Source: Desulfobacterales bacterium
GTDB taxonomy: Bacteria > Desulfobacterota > Desulfobacteria > Desulfobacterales > JAFDCJ01
Assembly: GCA_020345785.1 (NCBI GenBank)
Contig: CP070771.1
Location: 5,645,939 to 5,658,429, forward strand
Length of the DNA stretch: 12,491 nt
Direction of reading: 5' to 3'
The position numbers and the translations under genes were made by a program. The notes below the pieces were generated by a model. The model made no database searches and was not told the DNA's origin. It was given only the letters and a program-made list of their open reading frames with translations. This document shows positions 1 through 7,580 of this stretch, piece by piece. Each line of letters opens with the position of its first letter. Within the stretch, counting starts at the first letter, position 1.

Positions 1-629
1 ATCACAAAGTCGTCCAGGGAAAGGGTGAAGGCCAGCATGGCGCCGGCCACAATTCCCGGCAGCAGCAGGGGCAGCGTAATTCGCCGCAGCATATACGGTG
101 TGCTGGCAAAAAGATCCCGGGCCGCCTCTTCCACATCCCGGCCGATGCTCACCAGCCGGCTGCGCACCACCAGTGCGACGAAGGAAATCTGAAAGGTGAT
201 GTGGCCGATGATCATGTTGAACAGCCCCGGCTCAAACAGGGAAGAAACCGCCCGCAACAAACCGAAGGCCACCACCAGGGCCGCTGCCAGAATAATGTCC
301 GGGATCACCACCGGGATATGCAGGACCAGATCCAGAAAGGTGCTGGTTTTGCGGCTCCACGGAAAACGGTCCATGCCGATAGCCAGCACGGTCCCTAAAA
401 TGGTGGCGACAAGGGTGGAGACCACCGCCAGCACCAGCGTATTCCAGGCGGCCTCCAGGATAAACTCGTTTTGAATCAGTTTTGTGTACCAGTCCAGGGT
501 AAATCCCCGCCAAACCAAACCGTAGCGCGTGGCATTGACGGAAAAGACCGCCACGGCCGCCAGGGGCAGATAAAGAAACCCCATGGTAAACATGGCCATG
601 GCAGTAATCATTGGATGAGAGCGTTTCAT
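1..629 (-). CDS. potC: Polyamine ABC transporter permease, PotC family (partial, runs off left edge)
   Basis: This is the second membrane subunit of a spermidine/putrescine-type ABC importer. I translated it by hand from the ATG at 629. It reads as MKRSHPMITAMAMFTMGFLY..., with an N-terminal membrane segment, further hydrophobic segments, and the permease EAA loop (EEAARDLFAS, then ITLPLLLPGIVAG) that contacts the ATPase. It ends mid-protein in LSLDDFVI at the window edge, so about 209 residues are present and perhaps 50-60 are missing. The ATG overlaps the stop of the preceding permease gene by four bases (ATGA), which suggests translational coupling. LDDF after the EAA loop is typical of PotC. 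No substrate-binding protein (PotD) is seen in the window; it would be expected just to the left. Family assignment is firm. Substrate is inferred from the family and the catabolic neighbours. Confidence 0.9.
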   Translation of the reverse strand, partial: MKRSHPMITAMAMFTMGFLYLPLAAVAVFSVNATRYGLVWRGFTLDWYTKLIQNEFILEAAWNTLVLAVVSTLVATILGTVLAIGMDRFPWSRKTSTFLDLVLHIPVVIPDIILAAALVVAFGLLRAVSSLFEPGLFNMIIGHITFQISFVALVVRSRLVSIGRDVEEAARDLFASTPYMLRRITLPLLLPGIVAGAMLAFTLSLDDFV

Positions 630-1531
630 AGGTACGCAATATCCTTGCTGCGGCGCCGATAAATTTGAAGACTGATCATGGTCAGGACCATTAAGCCCAT
701 GCTGATCGCAGCCCCGAAAGGCCAATCACGACTAGCGCCGAACTGCTGCTGAATGAGGTTGCCCACCAGCATATACTTAGCCCCGCCGAGCAGGTCCGGC
801 ACGACAAACATGCCCATAGCGGGAACAAAGGTCAGGATGACGCCGACGGAGAGCCCCGGCAGAGTCTGCGGCAGGATGGCCTGGGTAAATACCCGCACCT
901 TGGAGGCATACAGATCCTGCGCCGCTTCCACCAGGGCCCAGTCCAGGCGTTCGACACTGGAATACAGCGGTAAGGCCACGAAAGGCAAAAACATGGAAAC
1001 CATGCCCAGATACACGGCAAAGGCATTGGGATACAATGGATTGCCGGCCGGAATCAGACCTAAAAAAGACGCCACTTTGGCCGGGGGAAGCTCCGGCGCC
1101 AGGATCAGAAACCAGGCATAGGTTCGAATAACCATATTCGTCCAAAACGGTATGATCACCAGAGTCAGCCACAGATAACGGGATCGCTCGGGCCGGGCAC
1201 ATATGAAAAAGGCCAGCGGGTAAGAAAGAATGACGGAGATGGCCGTCGTGACAAAAGCCACCCACACCGATCGCAACACGATGACAATGTAATCGGCGGT
1301 CCAGCCAAACAAACTGAAACCGGCCAGCCGCTTATAATTTTCAGCGGTAAACTCCCACTCAAGCTGCCCGTAAGCCCCCCGGGTGACGAAACTGACTACG
1401 ATCAACACCAGTCCGGGAAGCACCAGAAACACCATCAGCCACAGCATGCCGGCTCCCAGAAAATAAAGGCCGCGTCGCGTAAGGTTGCGCCGCGTGGTGA
1501 GTTCACCATACCATACAAGCAGTTTAATCAT
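626..1531 (-). CDS. potB: Polyamine ABC transporter permease, PotB family
   Basis: This is the first membrane subunit of a polyamine-type importer, 301 residues, a normal length for PotB. About six hydrophobic segments can be seen (near residues 24-50, 85-111, 119-144, 171-193, 226-248 and 274-292). The cytoplasmic EAA loop starts at residue 202 (EAAQDLYAS, then ILPQTLPGL). Phrases such as IIPFWTNMVIRTYAW and PDLLGGAKYMLVGNLI are characteristic of the PotB/PotH group. The only usable start is the ATG at 1531, because an in-frame TAG lies directly upstream. That ATG sits inside the last codons of the ATPase gene (8-base overlap), with a GGAGGG somewhat far upstream, so translation is probably coupled to that gene. 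Together with the flanking genes it forms a tight three-gene operon. Confidence 0.93.
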   Translation of the reverse strand: MIKLLVWYGELTTRRNLTRRGLYFLGAGMLWLMVFLVLPGLVLIVVSFVTRGAYGQLEWEFTAENYKRLAGFSLFGWTADYIVIVLRSVWVAFVTTAISVILSYPLAFFICARPERSRYLWLTLVIIPFWTNMVIRTYAWFLILAPELPPAKVASFLGLIPAGNPLYPNAFAVYLGMVSMFLPFVALPLYSSVERLDWALVEAAQDLYASKVRVFTQAILPQTLPGLSVGVILTFVPAMGMFVVPDLLGGAKYMLVGNLIQQQFGASRDWPFGAAISMGLMVLTMISLQIYRRRSKDIAYL

Positions 1532-2564
1532 CTAATGTCACCAATCCCTCCACTGGAAGCTCCAACCAGACGTCATCGTCCACATCAAAGCTGCGGTGGG
1601 CCGGCGTCCGTACCCGCAGGGGTCCCGGCTCGAGCCAGAGATCAACGTTGGTTCCCCGGTAAATGGCTTCGGTTACTTTGGCTTTAACACCGTTTTTCTC
1701 CGGCGCCGTGTCGGCGATTCGAATGCGTTCGGGACGGATGGCCACCGTGCCTTGCTCCCAGGCAGGCGCCCGGTTCAGCTGCAAAAAGCCGATCTCGGTG
1801 TCAATGCCCCCGTCGTGTGCCTGTCCCCGGATGAGGTTGGCGGCCCCTAAAAATTCGGCGACAAAGCGGGTTTTGGGTTGTTCATAAACGTCTTTAGGGG
1901 TGCCGAACTGAATGATTTTCCCGTCGCTCATGACGGCGATGCGGTCCGATACTACCAAGGCTTCGGCCTGGTCATGGGTCACCAGAATAAACGTTTGGCC
2001 GAGCTTGCGCTGCAGCCGCCGCAGTTCCACCTGGACCTGGGCCCGCAACCTCGCATCCAGCGCCGACATGGGTTCATCCAGCAACAGCACATCCGGTTCA
2101 TTGACCAGGGCCCGCGCCAGGGCCACCCGCTGCTGCTGACCACCGGAGAGTTGATGCGGATAACGGTCGGCCATTTCTTCCAGACCCAGCATCTCCAGGC
2201 GTCTGGCAACCCGGGATTGCACCTCATTTTGCGGAAATTTACGGGAACGCAGCCCGAAGGCTACATTTTCGAATATGCTCAGGTGGGGAAACAGCGCGTA
2301 ACTTTGAAAGACGGTGTTCACCTGGCGCTTGGTGGCGGGCAACGACGTGATGTCCCGGCCGCCGATGAGCACCCGACCGTTGTCGGGCAGCTCAAGTCCG
2401 GCAACAATGCGCAGCAGGGTCGTTTTGCCGCAGCCGGACGGTCCCAGGAGCGTGAAAAATTCACCTTCATGGACATCGAGGCTGACATCCACCAGCGCTT
2501 TGACATTGGCAAAGCTTTTGTCAATGTTGATGACAGAAAGGCCCTTTTCACTTTTGGCACCCAT
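1524..2564 (-). CDS. potA: Polyamine ABC transporter ATP-binding protein, PotA family
   Basis: This is the ATPase that powers the importer, 346 residues. All nucleotide-binding motifs are intact: Walker A GPSGCGKTT at residues 41-49, Q-loop glutamine 87 (VFQSYALFPH), signature LSGGQQQR at 139-146, Walker B LLLDEP at 160-165, and the switch histidine 197 (VTHDQ). After about residue 240 there is a TOBE-type regulatory domain (VAIRPERIRI, then YRGTNVDLWLEP), as in PotA and other CUT1/polyamine ATPases. The start at 2564 has a modest AGGA about 10 bases upstream. It is the first gene of the importer operon and follows a 385-bp non-coding gap, so it may have its own promoter there. Related ATPases of Fe3+ or sugar importers share this architecture; the PotB and PotC partners decide the call. 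Confidence 0.93.
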   Translation of the reverse strand: MGAKSEKGLSVINIDKSFANVKALVDVSLDVHEGEFFTLLGPSGCGKTTLLRIVAGLELPDNGRVLIGGRDITSLPATKRQVNTVFQSYALFPHLSIFENVAFGLRSRKFPQNEVQSRVARRLEMLGLEEMADRYPHQLSGGQQQRVALARALVNEPDVLLLDEPMSALDARLRAQVQVELRRLQRKLGQTFILVTHDQAEALVVSDRIAVMSDGKIIQFGTPKDVYEQPKTRFVAEFLGAANLIRGQAHDGGIDTEIGFLQLNRAPAWEQGTVAIRPERIRIADTAPEKNGVKAKVTEAIYRGTNVDLWLEPGPLRVRTPAHRSFDVDDDVWLELPVEGLVTLDD

Positions 2565-2649
2565 TGGAATATTCCTGTATTTATTGGTCTATCGGTGTTC
2601 CTCCAGGGCAATATTCACCTTACAAATGGCTACACAGACGGCCTAAAAT

Positions 2650-2812
2650 CCCAAATTCCAAAACTCAAATGTCAATTAATATCCAAATTCGAAAAAAATC
2701 AATACCAGAAATATTTCGACCACAAGTTTTATGACCTGCGCACCCCCCCCGAGTCTTTTGAATTTTGGTCGTTGGTATTTATTGGATGTTTGGCTTTTGG
2801 TGCTTGGCGTTT
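2650..2812. repeat. Imperfect inverted repeat of CCAA-rich arms flanking a C8 tract
   Basis: The left arm (about 2650-2695) reads as spaced CCAA blocks: CCAAATTCCAAAACTCAAAT, then TCAATTAATATCCAA. The reverse complement of the right arm (about 2763-2808) has the same layout: CCAAGCACCAAAAGCCAAAC, then ATCCAATAAATACCAA. The arms are alike in block order and spacing but diverged. Between them lies a C8 homopolymer at 2743-2750. The arrangement resembles a decayed dispersed intergenic repeat. Its origin is not known to me. Confidence 0.55.
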
Positions 2813-2913
2813 TTATGTTTTCACCCAATAGCCAATACCCGTCATTCCCATAAATAAAACCTTTGGCCGTGTGCCTTGCGCCGTGGGCCGAAAGCCATCA
2901 GCCTGTCCGTTAT

Positions 2914-2948
2914 ATCCAGCATCCAGTATCCAGTAACCAGCATCGAGA
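2914..2948. repeat. Heptamer tandem array (ATCCAGY-type)
   Basis: Consecutive 7-base units read ATCCAGC, ATCCAGT, ATCCAGT, AACCAGC and ATCGAGA, i.e. four good copies plus a decayed fifth. The array ends just before the stop codon of the electron-transfer gene. It is a short simple-sequence repeat, visible directly. Function unknown. Confidence 0.7.
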
Positions 2949-2949
2949 A

Positions 2950-3495
2950 TCATCCCATGTAATGAACCGTCCGGGGTACCCGCACTGCATCTTTGCGAAT
3001 ATTTTCCGCCAGCTGGCGGCGCTTTTCCGCAGGAGAGCCTTTCGTGATGCGCTGCTTCATCTGGATGCCGCGCAATTTGCGCGAAATGCTGTCCGGCGCC
3101 TTAAAAACCAGAGCGCCGAATTCACATTCGGATACGCAGGCCGGCGTGCCGCCGCACAGGTCGCACTTAAATGCTTTGCCGGATCCATATTGATCGATCA
3201 TGCCGTATGGGCAGGCGGTCACACAGTCGCCGCAGCCATCGCATTTTCCGGCATCCACCACAACCACGCCCCTTTCGTTTTTAAAAATGGCTTCCTCCGG
3301 GCAGGCTTCCAGGCAGTCGGGTTTGGGACACTGAAAGCAAACGCTCGGCACCGAATAGCCCTGGAGGGGAAAATTATTGATCTTGATGCGCGCTCTGGAA
3401 GGCATGAACATGCCCTCCTTTACCGCCGAACAGGCATACGTGCAACGGTTGCAGCCGGTGCAGCGGTTGGGAATGGCCAACAGGTGCTTTTCCAT
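2950..3495 (-). CDS. Four-cluster [4Fe-4S] electron-transfer protein, partner of the aldehyde oxidoreductase
   Basis: This is a polyferredoxin subunit that probably takes electrons from the tungsten domain encoded just upstream. Four cysteine groups are visible in order: CTGCNRCTYAC, CFQCPKPDCLEAC, CDGCGDCVTACP and CDLCGGTPACVSEC. That is sixteen cysteines, enough for four [4Fe-4S] clusters, as in DmsB/HycB-like subunits and the AorA subunit of Aromatoleum aldehyde oxidoreductase. The C-terminal third is basic and lacks clusters. I chose the ATG at 3495 (181 residues) because GGAGG lies six bases before it. The in-frame ATGs at 3519 and 3516 have no ribosome binding site in front. The gene starts 68 bases after the fusion gene ends, consistent with one transcript. 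The flavin subunit (AorC-like) found in some such complexes is absent here. Confidence 0.88.
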   Translation of the reverse strand: MEKHLLAIPNRCTGCNRCTYACSAVKEGMFMPSRARIKINNFPLQGYSVPSVCFQCPKPDCLEACPEEAIFKNERGVVVVDAGKCDGCGDCVTACPYGMIDQYGSGKAFKCDLCGGTPACVSECEFGALVFKAPDSISRKLRGIQMKQRITKGSPAEKRRQLAENIRKDAVRVPRTVHYMG

Positions 3496-3563
3496 TAATT
3501 CCTCCGCTTTAATCATCATTCAAAGTTTATGGTTGACAGCATTAAGAAATATCTTCGCGTTGT

Positions 3564-6500
3564 TCAAATATCCTGCAGCTTTAATTCGGCCAGCTTCTCT
3601 TCTCGCGGTTCTCCACTTTCATTCCATCCCCGCAGATGATAATAAAGGGATTTCATTTTTTCGAGATCCTCTGAGCTCAGGACCCGGCCGTTGTGCGGTC
3701 CTTTTTGCAGGGCCTGCTTCAGGATTTTATCAGAGAGGATGTCATCCCCGGCCCTGAAACCGGCCCGAAGATTGAACAGACGGTTCAAATTCCAGATGCG
3801 TTCGCCGGCCCTGGTCAGGTCCTCGTGTGAAATCTGCCGGCCCAGGCCGGCGGTTAGAATGTCCGCCATGATCTCGGTGTTGATGGATCCCCAGAAGTCG
3901 CAAAAACACATGGACCACTTGGCGGCATTGGCGTTTTGCATGTCAATCACGTCCCGGGTCACTGATTTTAACTTAAACGGGTCTTCAGCAAAGATGGGAA
4001 ACGCCCGCAGGTGGCAAGCCCCTCTTTCACTGGTTGCATAGGCCAGGCCCATACCGTAGCTGCCCCGGGGATCGTAAGCCGGCATCTCCAGGCCTTTGCC
4101 GTGGGCCGCCCGGTCTTCGGCACCATACTTGGCCGCCAACCTGGCCGCACCCAGGGCCAAATCTTTACCGCGCTCACTGGACAAAGCGGCAATCTCCTCG
4201 ATGACGGCCAGATATTGCGGCGTATCGCCGAACTTAAGCCCGAAATCGTGAACACCGGCTTCGCTCAGTTCCATTGCCAGGCCGATGGTGGCGCCGGCCG
4301 ACATGGTGTCCAGCCCCAGATCGTCGCACAAGCGGTTGAAGCGCATCACCTGCTCCAGGTCGTTTATTTCACAGTTTGATCCGGCCAGACACAGGGTTTC
4401 GTATTCCGGGCCCTCCATCTGAACCCCGTTGACCGAGGTGAAATTGCCGCAGCCCAAAGGACAGGACGCGCAGGCCCGGTCCCCGATCTTAACCGAATGG
4501 ATCTCTTCCGAATCCAGTTTGGCATGCGCCGGGTTTACGCCGGCAGTGTAATTGCTGGTGGGATGAATACCCATCTCATTGGTGACATCGATCAGCATGG
4601 GCGTGCCATACTTTTTGGCCCACATGTTCTCGCTGGTGAGCAGATTGGACGTCATATGTTCGGACACCTTTTGATAGAACACCCCCATATTGGTGACCTG
4701 AACACCTCCGGTGCCGCGGCAGGCAATGGCCTTCAAATTCTTGGCGCCGAACAGGGCGCCGGCACCGCCGCGTCCCATCTGACGGTATGCTTCAGAGCCG
4801 ATGCAGGCGTAGGAAACCAGATTCTCACCGGCCGGACCGATGGCCAGGCTTTTGGCATCAGGACCCATGGCGTCTGTAATCCATTCTTCAGTTGCAAAAA
4901 TTCCTTGGCCCCATATGTCGCGGGCGTCTTCAACGCTGATGGTGTCATCTTCAATGCGCAGATAGACCGGGTGATCGGATTTTCCGGTAATGACAATACC
5001 GTCAAAGCCGGCAAATTTGAGCTCCGGTCCAAAGGCCCCGCCGACATTGGATTCGAATATGGTACCGGTGTGCGGAGACTTGGAAACCAGGCACAGGCGG
5101 GATGCGGTCGGCGCCAGCGTGCCGCACAGAGGACCGGTCATGATGACAATGGCGTTATCGGCCGACAGGGGATCGACTTTGGGATCGACCAGATCACAGT
5201 AGTAGCGGGTCGCCAATCCCCAGCCGCCGATGTAATCCTGCAGCCATTCATGCCGGATGGATTTTTCTTCGACTTGCCGGGTAGTCAGGTTCACATGCAG
5301 CATCTGGCCGGCATAAAGGTTCATCGGCACGGGGCGCCGCGGCACGTCGATACTCTTGAACACATCTTCGAGCCGGTTTAGGACCTCGTCTAAGATTTCC
5401 TGCGGGACATTTAGAGCCGGCTCAAAACGGATCGTGCGGGCGTTCGTCAATGTACCGGCGGTGAGCACGCCGCGGGAGAACAAACCGGCGGCGACTTTAT
5501 AACCGATGCCGTCGGTGGGAAACTCCATGCCGATCAGCAGGCCCAAACCGCGCGCTACGGCCAGCACTCCCGGATAGCGTTCCTGCAGCAGCTTTAACTG
5601 ATTTAACACATACTGGCCCTTGGTCCTGGCCTGACCGGCCAGATCCTCTTCGAGCAATACCGTAATTGCTGCCAGGGCCGCCGAACAGGCCAGCGGGTTG
5701 CCACCGGTGGTGGTGGTATGCATAAACGGGTTGGGTTCCAGGCATTCCCAGATTTTGGGCGTCGACATAAAGGCCGACATGGGCACCACGCCGCCGCCCA
5801 GCGCCTTTCCCAGGCAAATGATGTCCGGGGTGACGTTCCAGTGATCCACTCCGAAGATCTCGCCGGTGCGCCCCATTCCGGTCTGGACTTCATCGGCGAT
5901 GAGCAATACCCCGTAGTGGTTGCAGATTTCACGCAGACGCGGCCAGTATTCATCCGGCGGCACCACGGCACCTGCCTCCCCCTGAACCGGCTCCGCCACC
6001 ACGGCGGCAATATCGTCGCCGACGGCCTTGGCCGCCGCCAGGGCCTGCTCCACGGCATCGGCATCGCCGAAAGGTACATGCCGGACGCCTTCCAGCAGGG
6101 GCAACAGGGGTTGTCGAAACATCTTTTTGCCCATCAGTGACAGCGATCCCAGCGTCTTGCCGTGAAAGGCTTGCAACATGGCGATGAAGCCCCTGCGACC
6201 CGTGTAGAGTTTGGCCAGTTTCATGGCACCTTCCACGGCTTCGGTGCCAGAGTTGGCGAAAAAGCCATATTGAATTTTTCCCGGAGTCAGCAGGGCCAAT
6301 ACCCGCGCCAGCTGCGCCCGCAGAGGATCGAGCATCTCCTGACTGTACTGCGGCGACCGGTCCAACTGGGCTTTGACCGCGGCCACAATTTTCGGGTGAC
6401 GGATACCGTAGGAGTAAAGTCCAAAACCGCCGAGCAGGTCAAGAAATTCGCGGTCCAGCGCATCCACCAAAACCGAGCCTTTGCCGGTCCATTCGGTCAC

Positions 6501-6728
6501 AGCGAAGCTGGTGGCCTCGGTAACCGACTTGCGGTAATCCAAAAAGCCCTTGTTGATGTGATCACGGAAGTTGCGAACGGTTTTGCGCGCAATTTCCTCG
6601 CGGACCTCGAGCGGCGTCTGCTTGGGGGGCGTGAGAATCGTCTCCACCATTTGCTTGGCTTCCTCCAGAGCCATTTTGATGTCCCTGCCCTTGTAATCGC
6701 TGGTGTAATCTTCATCGAAATCACGCAT
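3564..6728 (-). CDS. Fusion of PatA-like class III aminotransferase and tungsten aldehyde:ferredoxin oxidoreductase
   Basis: This is a 1054-residue two-enzyme protein. Residues about 45-460 are a PLP-dependent class III aminotransferase very like E. coli putrescine aminotransferase (PatA/YgjG): FLDYRKSVT, LLGGFGLYSYG, LLTPGKIQYGFFANSGTE, AFHGKTLGSLSL, the ADEVQTGMGRTG motif with Asp279, Schiff-base Lys308 in CLGKALGGG, and HTTTTGGNPLAC. After a short linker (about 460-470), residues 470-1054 are a complete aldehyde:ferredoxin oxidoreductase: pterin-binding segments, Cys753, Cys756 and Cys760 (CASCPLGC) plus a late cysteine at 941 or 943 for the [4Fe-4S] cluster, GPEYET, and GACHLRAF. Each half is about its family's usual full length. 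Predicted work: diamine + 2-oxo acid to amino-aldehyde, then oxidation to the amino acid with reduction of ferredoxin, probably putrescine to 4-aminobutanoate. The start at 6728 has AGGAG eight bases upstream. Fusion and both families are seen directly; the substrate is inferred. Confidence 0.93.
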   Translation of the reverse strand: MRDFDEDYTSDYKGRDIKMALEEAKQMVETILTPPKQTPLEVREEIARKTVRNFRDHINKGFLDYRKSVTEATSFAVTEWTGKGSVLVDALDREFLDLLGGFGLYSYGIRHPKIVAAVKAQLDRSPQYSQEMLDPLRAQLARVLALLTPGKIQYGFFANSGTEAVEGAMKLAKLYTGRRGFIAMLQAFHGKTLGSLSLMGKKMFRQPLLPLLEGVRHVPFGDADAVEQALAAAKAVGDDIAAVVAEPVQGEAGAVVPPDEYWPRLREICNHYGVLLIADEVQTGMGRTGEIFGVDHWNVTPDIICLGKALGGGVVPMSAFMSTPKIWECLEPNPFMHTTTTGGNPLACSAALAAITVLLEEDLAGQARTKGQYVLNQLKLLQERYPGVLAVARGLGLLIGMEFPTDGIGYKVAAGLFSRGVLTAGTLTNARTIRFEPALNVPQEILDEVLNRLEDVFKSIDVPRRPVPMNLYAGQMLHVNLTTRQVEEKSIRHEWLQDYIGGWGLATRYYCDLVDPKVDPLSADNAIVIMTGPLCGTLAPTASRLCLVSKSPHTGTIFESNVGGAFGPELKFAGFDGIVITGKSDHPVYLRIEDDTISVEDARDIWGQGIFATEEWITDAMGPDAKSLAIGPAGENLVSYACIGSEAYRQMGRGGAGALFGAKNLKAIACRGTGGVQVTNMGVFYQKVSEHMTSNLLTSENMWAKKYGTPMLIDVTNEMGIHPTSNYTAGVNPAHAKLDSEEIHSVKIGDRACASCPLGCGNFTSVNGVQMEGPEYETLCLAGSNCEINDLEQVMRFNRLCDDLGLDTMSAGATIGLAMELSEAGVHDFGLKFGDTPQYLAVIEEIAALSSERGKDLALGAARLAAKYGAEDRAAHGKGLEMPAYDPRGSYGMGLAYATSERGACHLRAFPIFAEDPFKLKSVTRDVIDMQNANAAKWSMCFCDFWGSINTEIMADILTAGLGRQISHEDLTRAGERIWNLNRLFNLRAGFRAGDDILSDKILKQALQKGPHNGRVLSSEDLEKMKSLYYHLRGWNESGEPREEKLAELKLQDI

Positions 6729-6793
6729 GAGTGACGCTCCTATTTTAATTGGTTGTTATTATTTTGTTTCAGACAATGAATCGCTGGTATCCC

Positions 6794-7408
6794 TTATTCC
6801 AAGGGAACAACCGGCTTACCCGTAAGCATGGCCACCACCAACTGCTTTGAATAATGGGCAAATTCTTCAAACGCCTTATTTTCAGAAAGAAAGTGGGTAT
6901 GAAATTCCAGGCCTTCCATTAGTGTAATGATAACATCGGCGGCCTTTTTCAGATTTTTTACTTTTACGATGCCGGCATTCCGGTAAACTTCCAGTTCGTC
7001 GACGAGATAATTTCTGAAACGTTTAAACATCGTTTCAAAGCGCTGTTTGATTTTCTGGTTTCTGAAACTGAGATAGTAAAAGCCGAAGTGTACGCCGGGG
7101 TTGACGGTCCGGGACCATTCAAAAGAAAAAATAGTATCCATCAAGGCATCGAATCGCTGGGGCATATCTTGAATATGGTCAAATTGAAGGAATTCCGGCG
7201 CTTCATATTTTTCAATCAGGAAATCGACCAGATCGAGGGTCATATTTTCTTTGGTTTTGAAATAATGGATGATCAACGGCGGGTGGATGTCCATGCGTTT
7301 GGCAATTTTGCCGATGGAGGCCCCTTCGAATCCCTCCTCCATCAAAACCTGATAGTAGTTCTCGAGTATCTCGCGTCTGCGGCTATCCGCCTTTTGGTTT
7401 TTACGCAT
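6794..7408 (-). CDS. TetR/AcrR-family transcriptional regulator
   Basis: This is a 204-residue ligand-responsive repressor type. The N-terminal helix-turn-helix is typical of TetR (residues about 27-55: GFEGASIGKIAKRMDIHPPLIIHYFKTKE read in two pieces, with the HYF..K motif ending the recognition helix). The remaining helical domain presumably binds the effector, and its sequence does not reveal which one. It lies upstream of the fusion gene with a 65-bp gap and the same orientation, so it probably heads that operon. An 18-bp palindrome 29 bases before its ATG suggests autoregulation. The ATG at 7408 lacks an obvious Shine-Dalgarno sequence, so expression may be low. A polyamine, an amino-aldehyde or a methylated amine is a reasonable guess for the ligand, from context only. 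Confidence 0.9.
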   Translation of the reverse strand: MRKNQKADSRRREILENYYQVLMEEGFEGASIGKIAKRMDIHPPLIIHYFKTKENMTLDLVDFLIEKYEAPEFLQFDHIQDMPQRFDALMDTIFSFEWSRTVNPGVHFGFYYLSFRNQKIKQRFETMFKRFRNYLVDELEVYRNAGIVKVKNLKKAADVIITLMEGLEFHTHFLSENKAFEEFAHYSKQLVVAMLTGKPVVPLE

Positions 7409-7436
7409 GATATCACGGTTTGGTTGGTCGGAAAAT

Positions 7437-7454
7437 TTAATGAATGTTCAGTAA
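7437..7454. promoter_or_regulatory. Probable TetR operator
   Basis: This is an 18-bp imperfect palindrome, TTAATGAATGTTCAGTAA, of form TTAnTGAAnnTTCAnTAA, in which 14 of 18 positions are symmetric. It lies between the putative promoter and the start of the tetR gene. Its size and position fit a TetR-family operator for autorepression and for control of the downstream catabolic genes. Binding is inferred. Confidence 0.6.
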
Positions 7455-7462
7455 ATAATTTT

Positions 7463-7491
7463 TTTTAATATCAGTCTGAAAAACTTGTCAA
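7463..7491 (-). promoter_or_regulatory. Candidate sigma-70 promoter for the tetR-fusion-ferredoxin operon
   Basis: On the minus strand a perfect TTGACA (7491 down to 7486) is followed after 17 bases by TTAAAA (7468 down to 7463), with an AT-rich spacer and downstream region. A TATTAA two bases closer is an alternative -10. The palindromic operator begins about 9 bases downstream, overlapping the expected transcription start. The -35 is strong and the -10 is weak. Confidence 0.45.
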
Positions 7492-7580
7492 CAAAAAAAT
7501 GAATAAAACATAACAGGAGATAATATTGGAAAGTATAACGTATCTGTCTTTTATAAGAATTGCCGGATGGATGTTCCAGG

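Larger units (their letters stand above)
2565..2949. other. Gene-free intergenic region with repeats, between importer and electron-transfer genes
   Basis: This stretch has no credible gene. A plus-strand open frame that enters it is mostly antisense to the ATPase. It is AT-rich in its left two thirds and contains CCAA-type inverted arms around a run of eight C, then a short heptamer tandem array next to the end of the electron-transfer gene. I see no convincing rho-independent terminator. Any promoter for the importer operon must lie here, but I cannot place it with confidence. Confidence 0.7.

Noticed and set aside
232..639. 135-residue minus-strand frame over the permease gene
   Set aside because: It is out of frame with the PotC-type sequence, which is the frame with membrane segments and the EAA loop.
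1878..2831. 317-residue plus-strand open frame
   Set aside because: It is mostly antisense to the potA-family gene, whose Walker and signature motifs are intact, and its tail runs through the intergenic repeats. No recognisable domain.
2914..2948. Heptamer repeats as a CRISPR array
   Set aside because: The units are 7 bases with no spacers and no cas genes are nearby.
4497..5381. 294-residue plus-strand open frame
   Set aside because: It lies antisense within the AOR half of the fusion gene, which has all expected motifs.
6790..6806. TCCCTT/AAGGGA inverted repeat at the end of the tetR gene as a terminator
   Set aside because: The stem is only six base pairs, overlaps the stop codon and has no T-run, so it is unlikely to stop transcription into the fusion gene.
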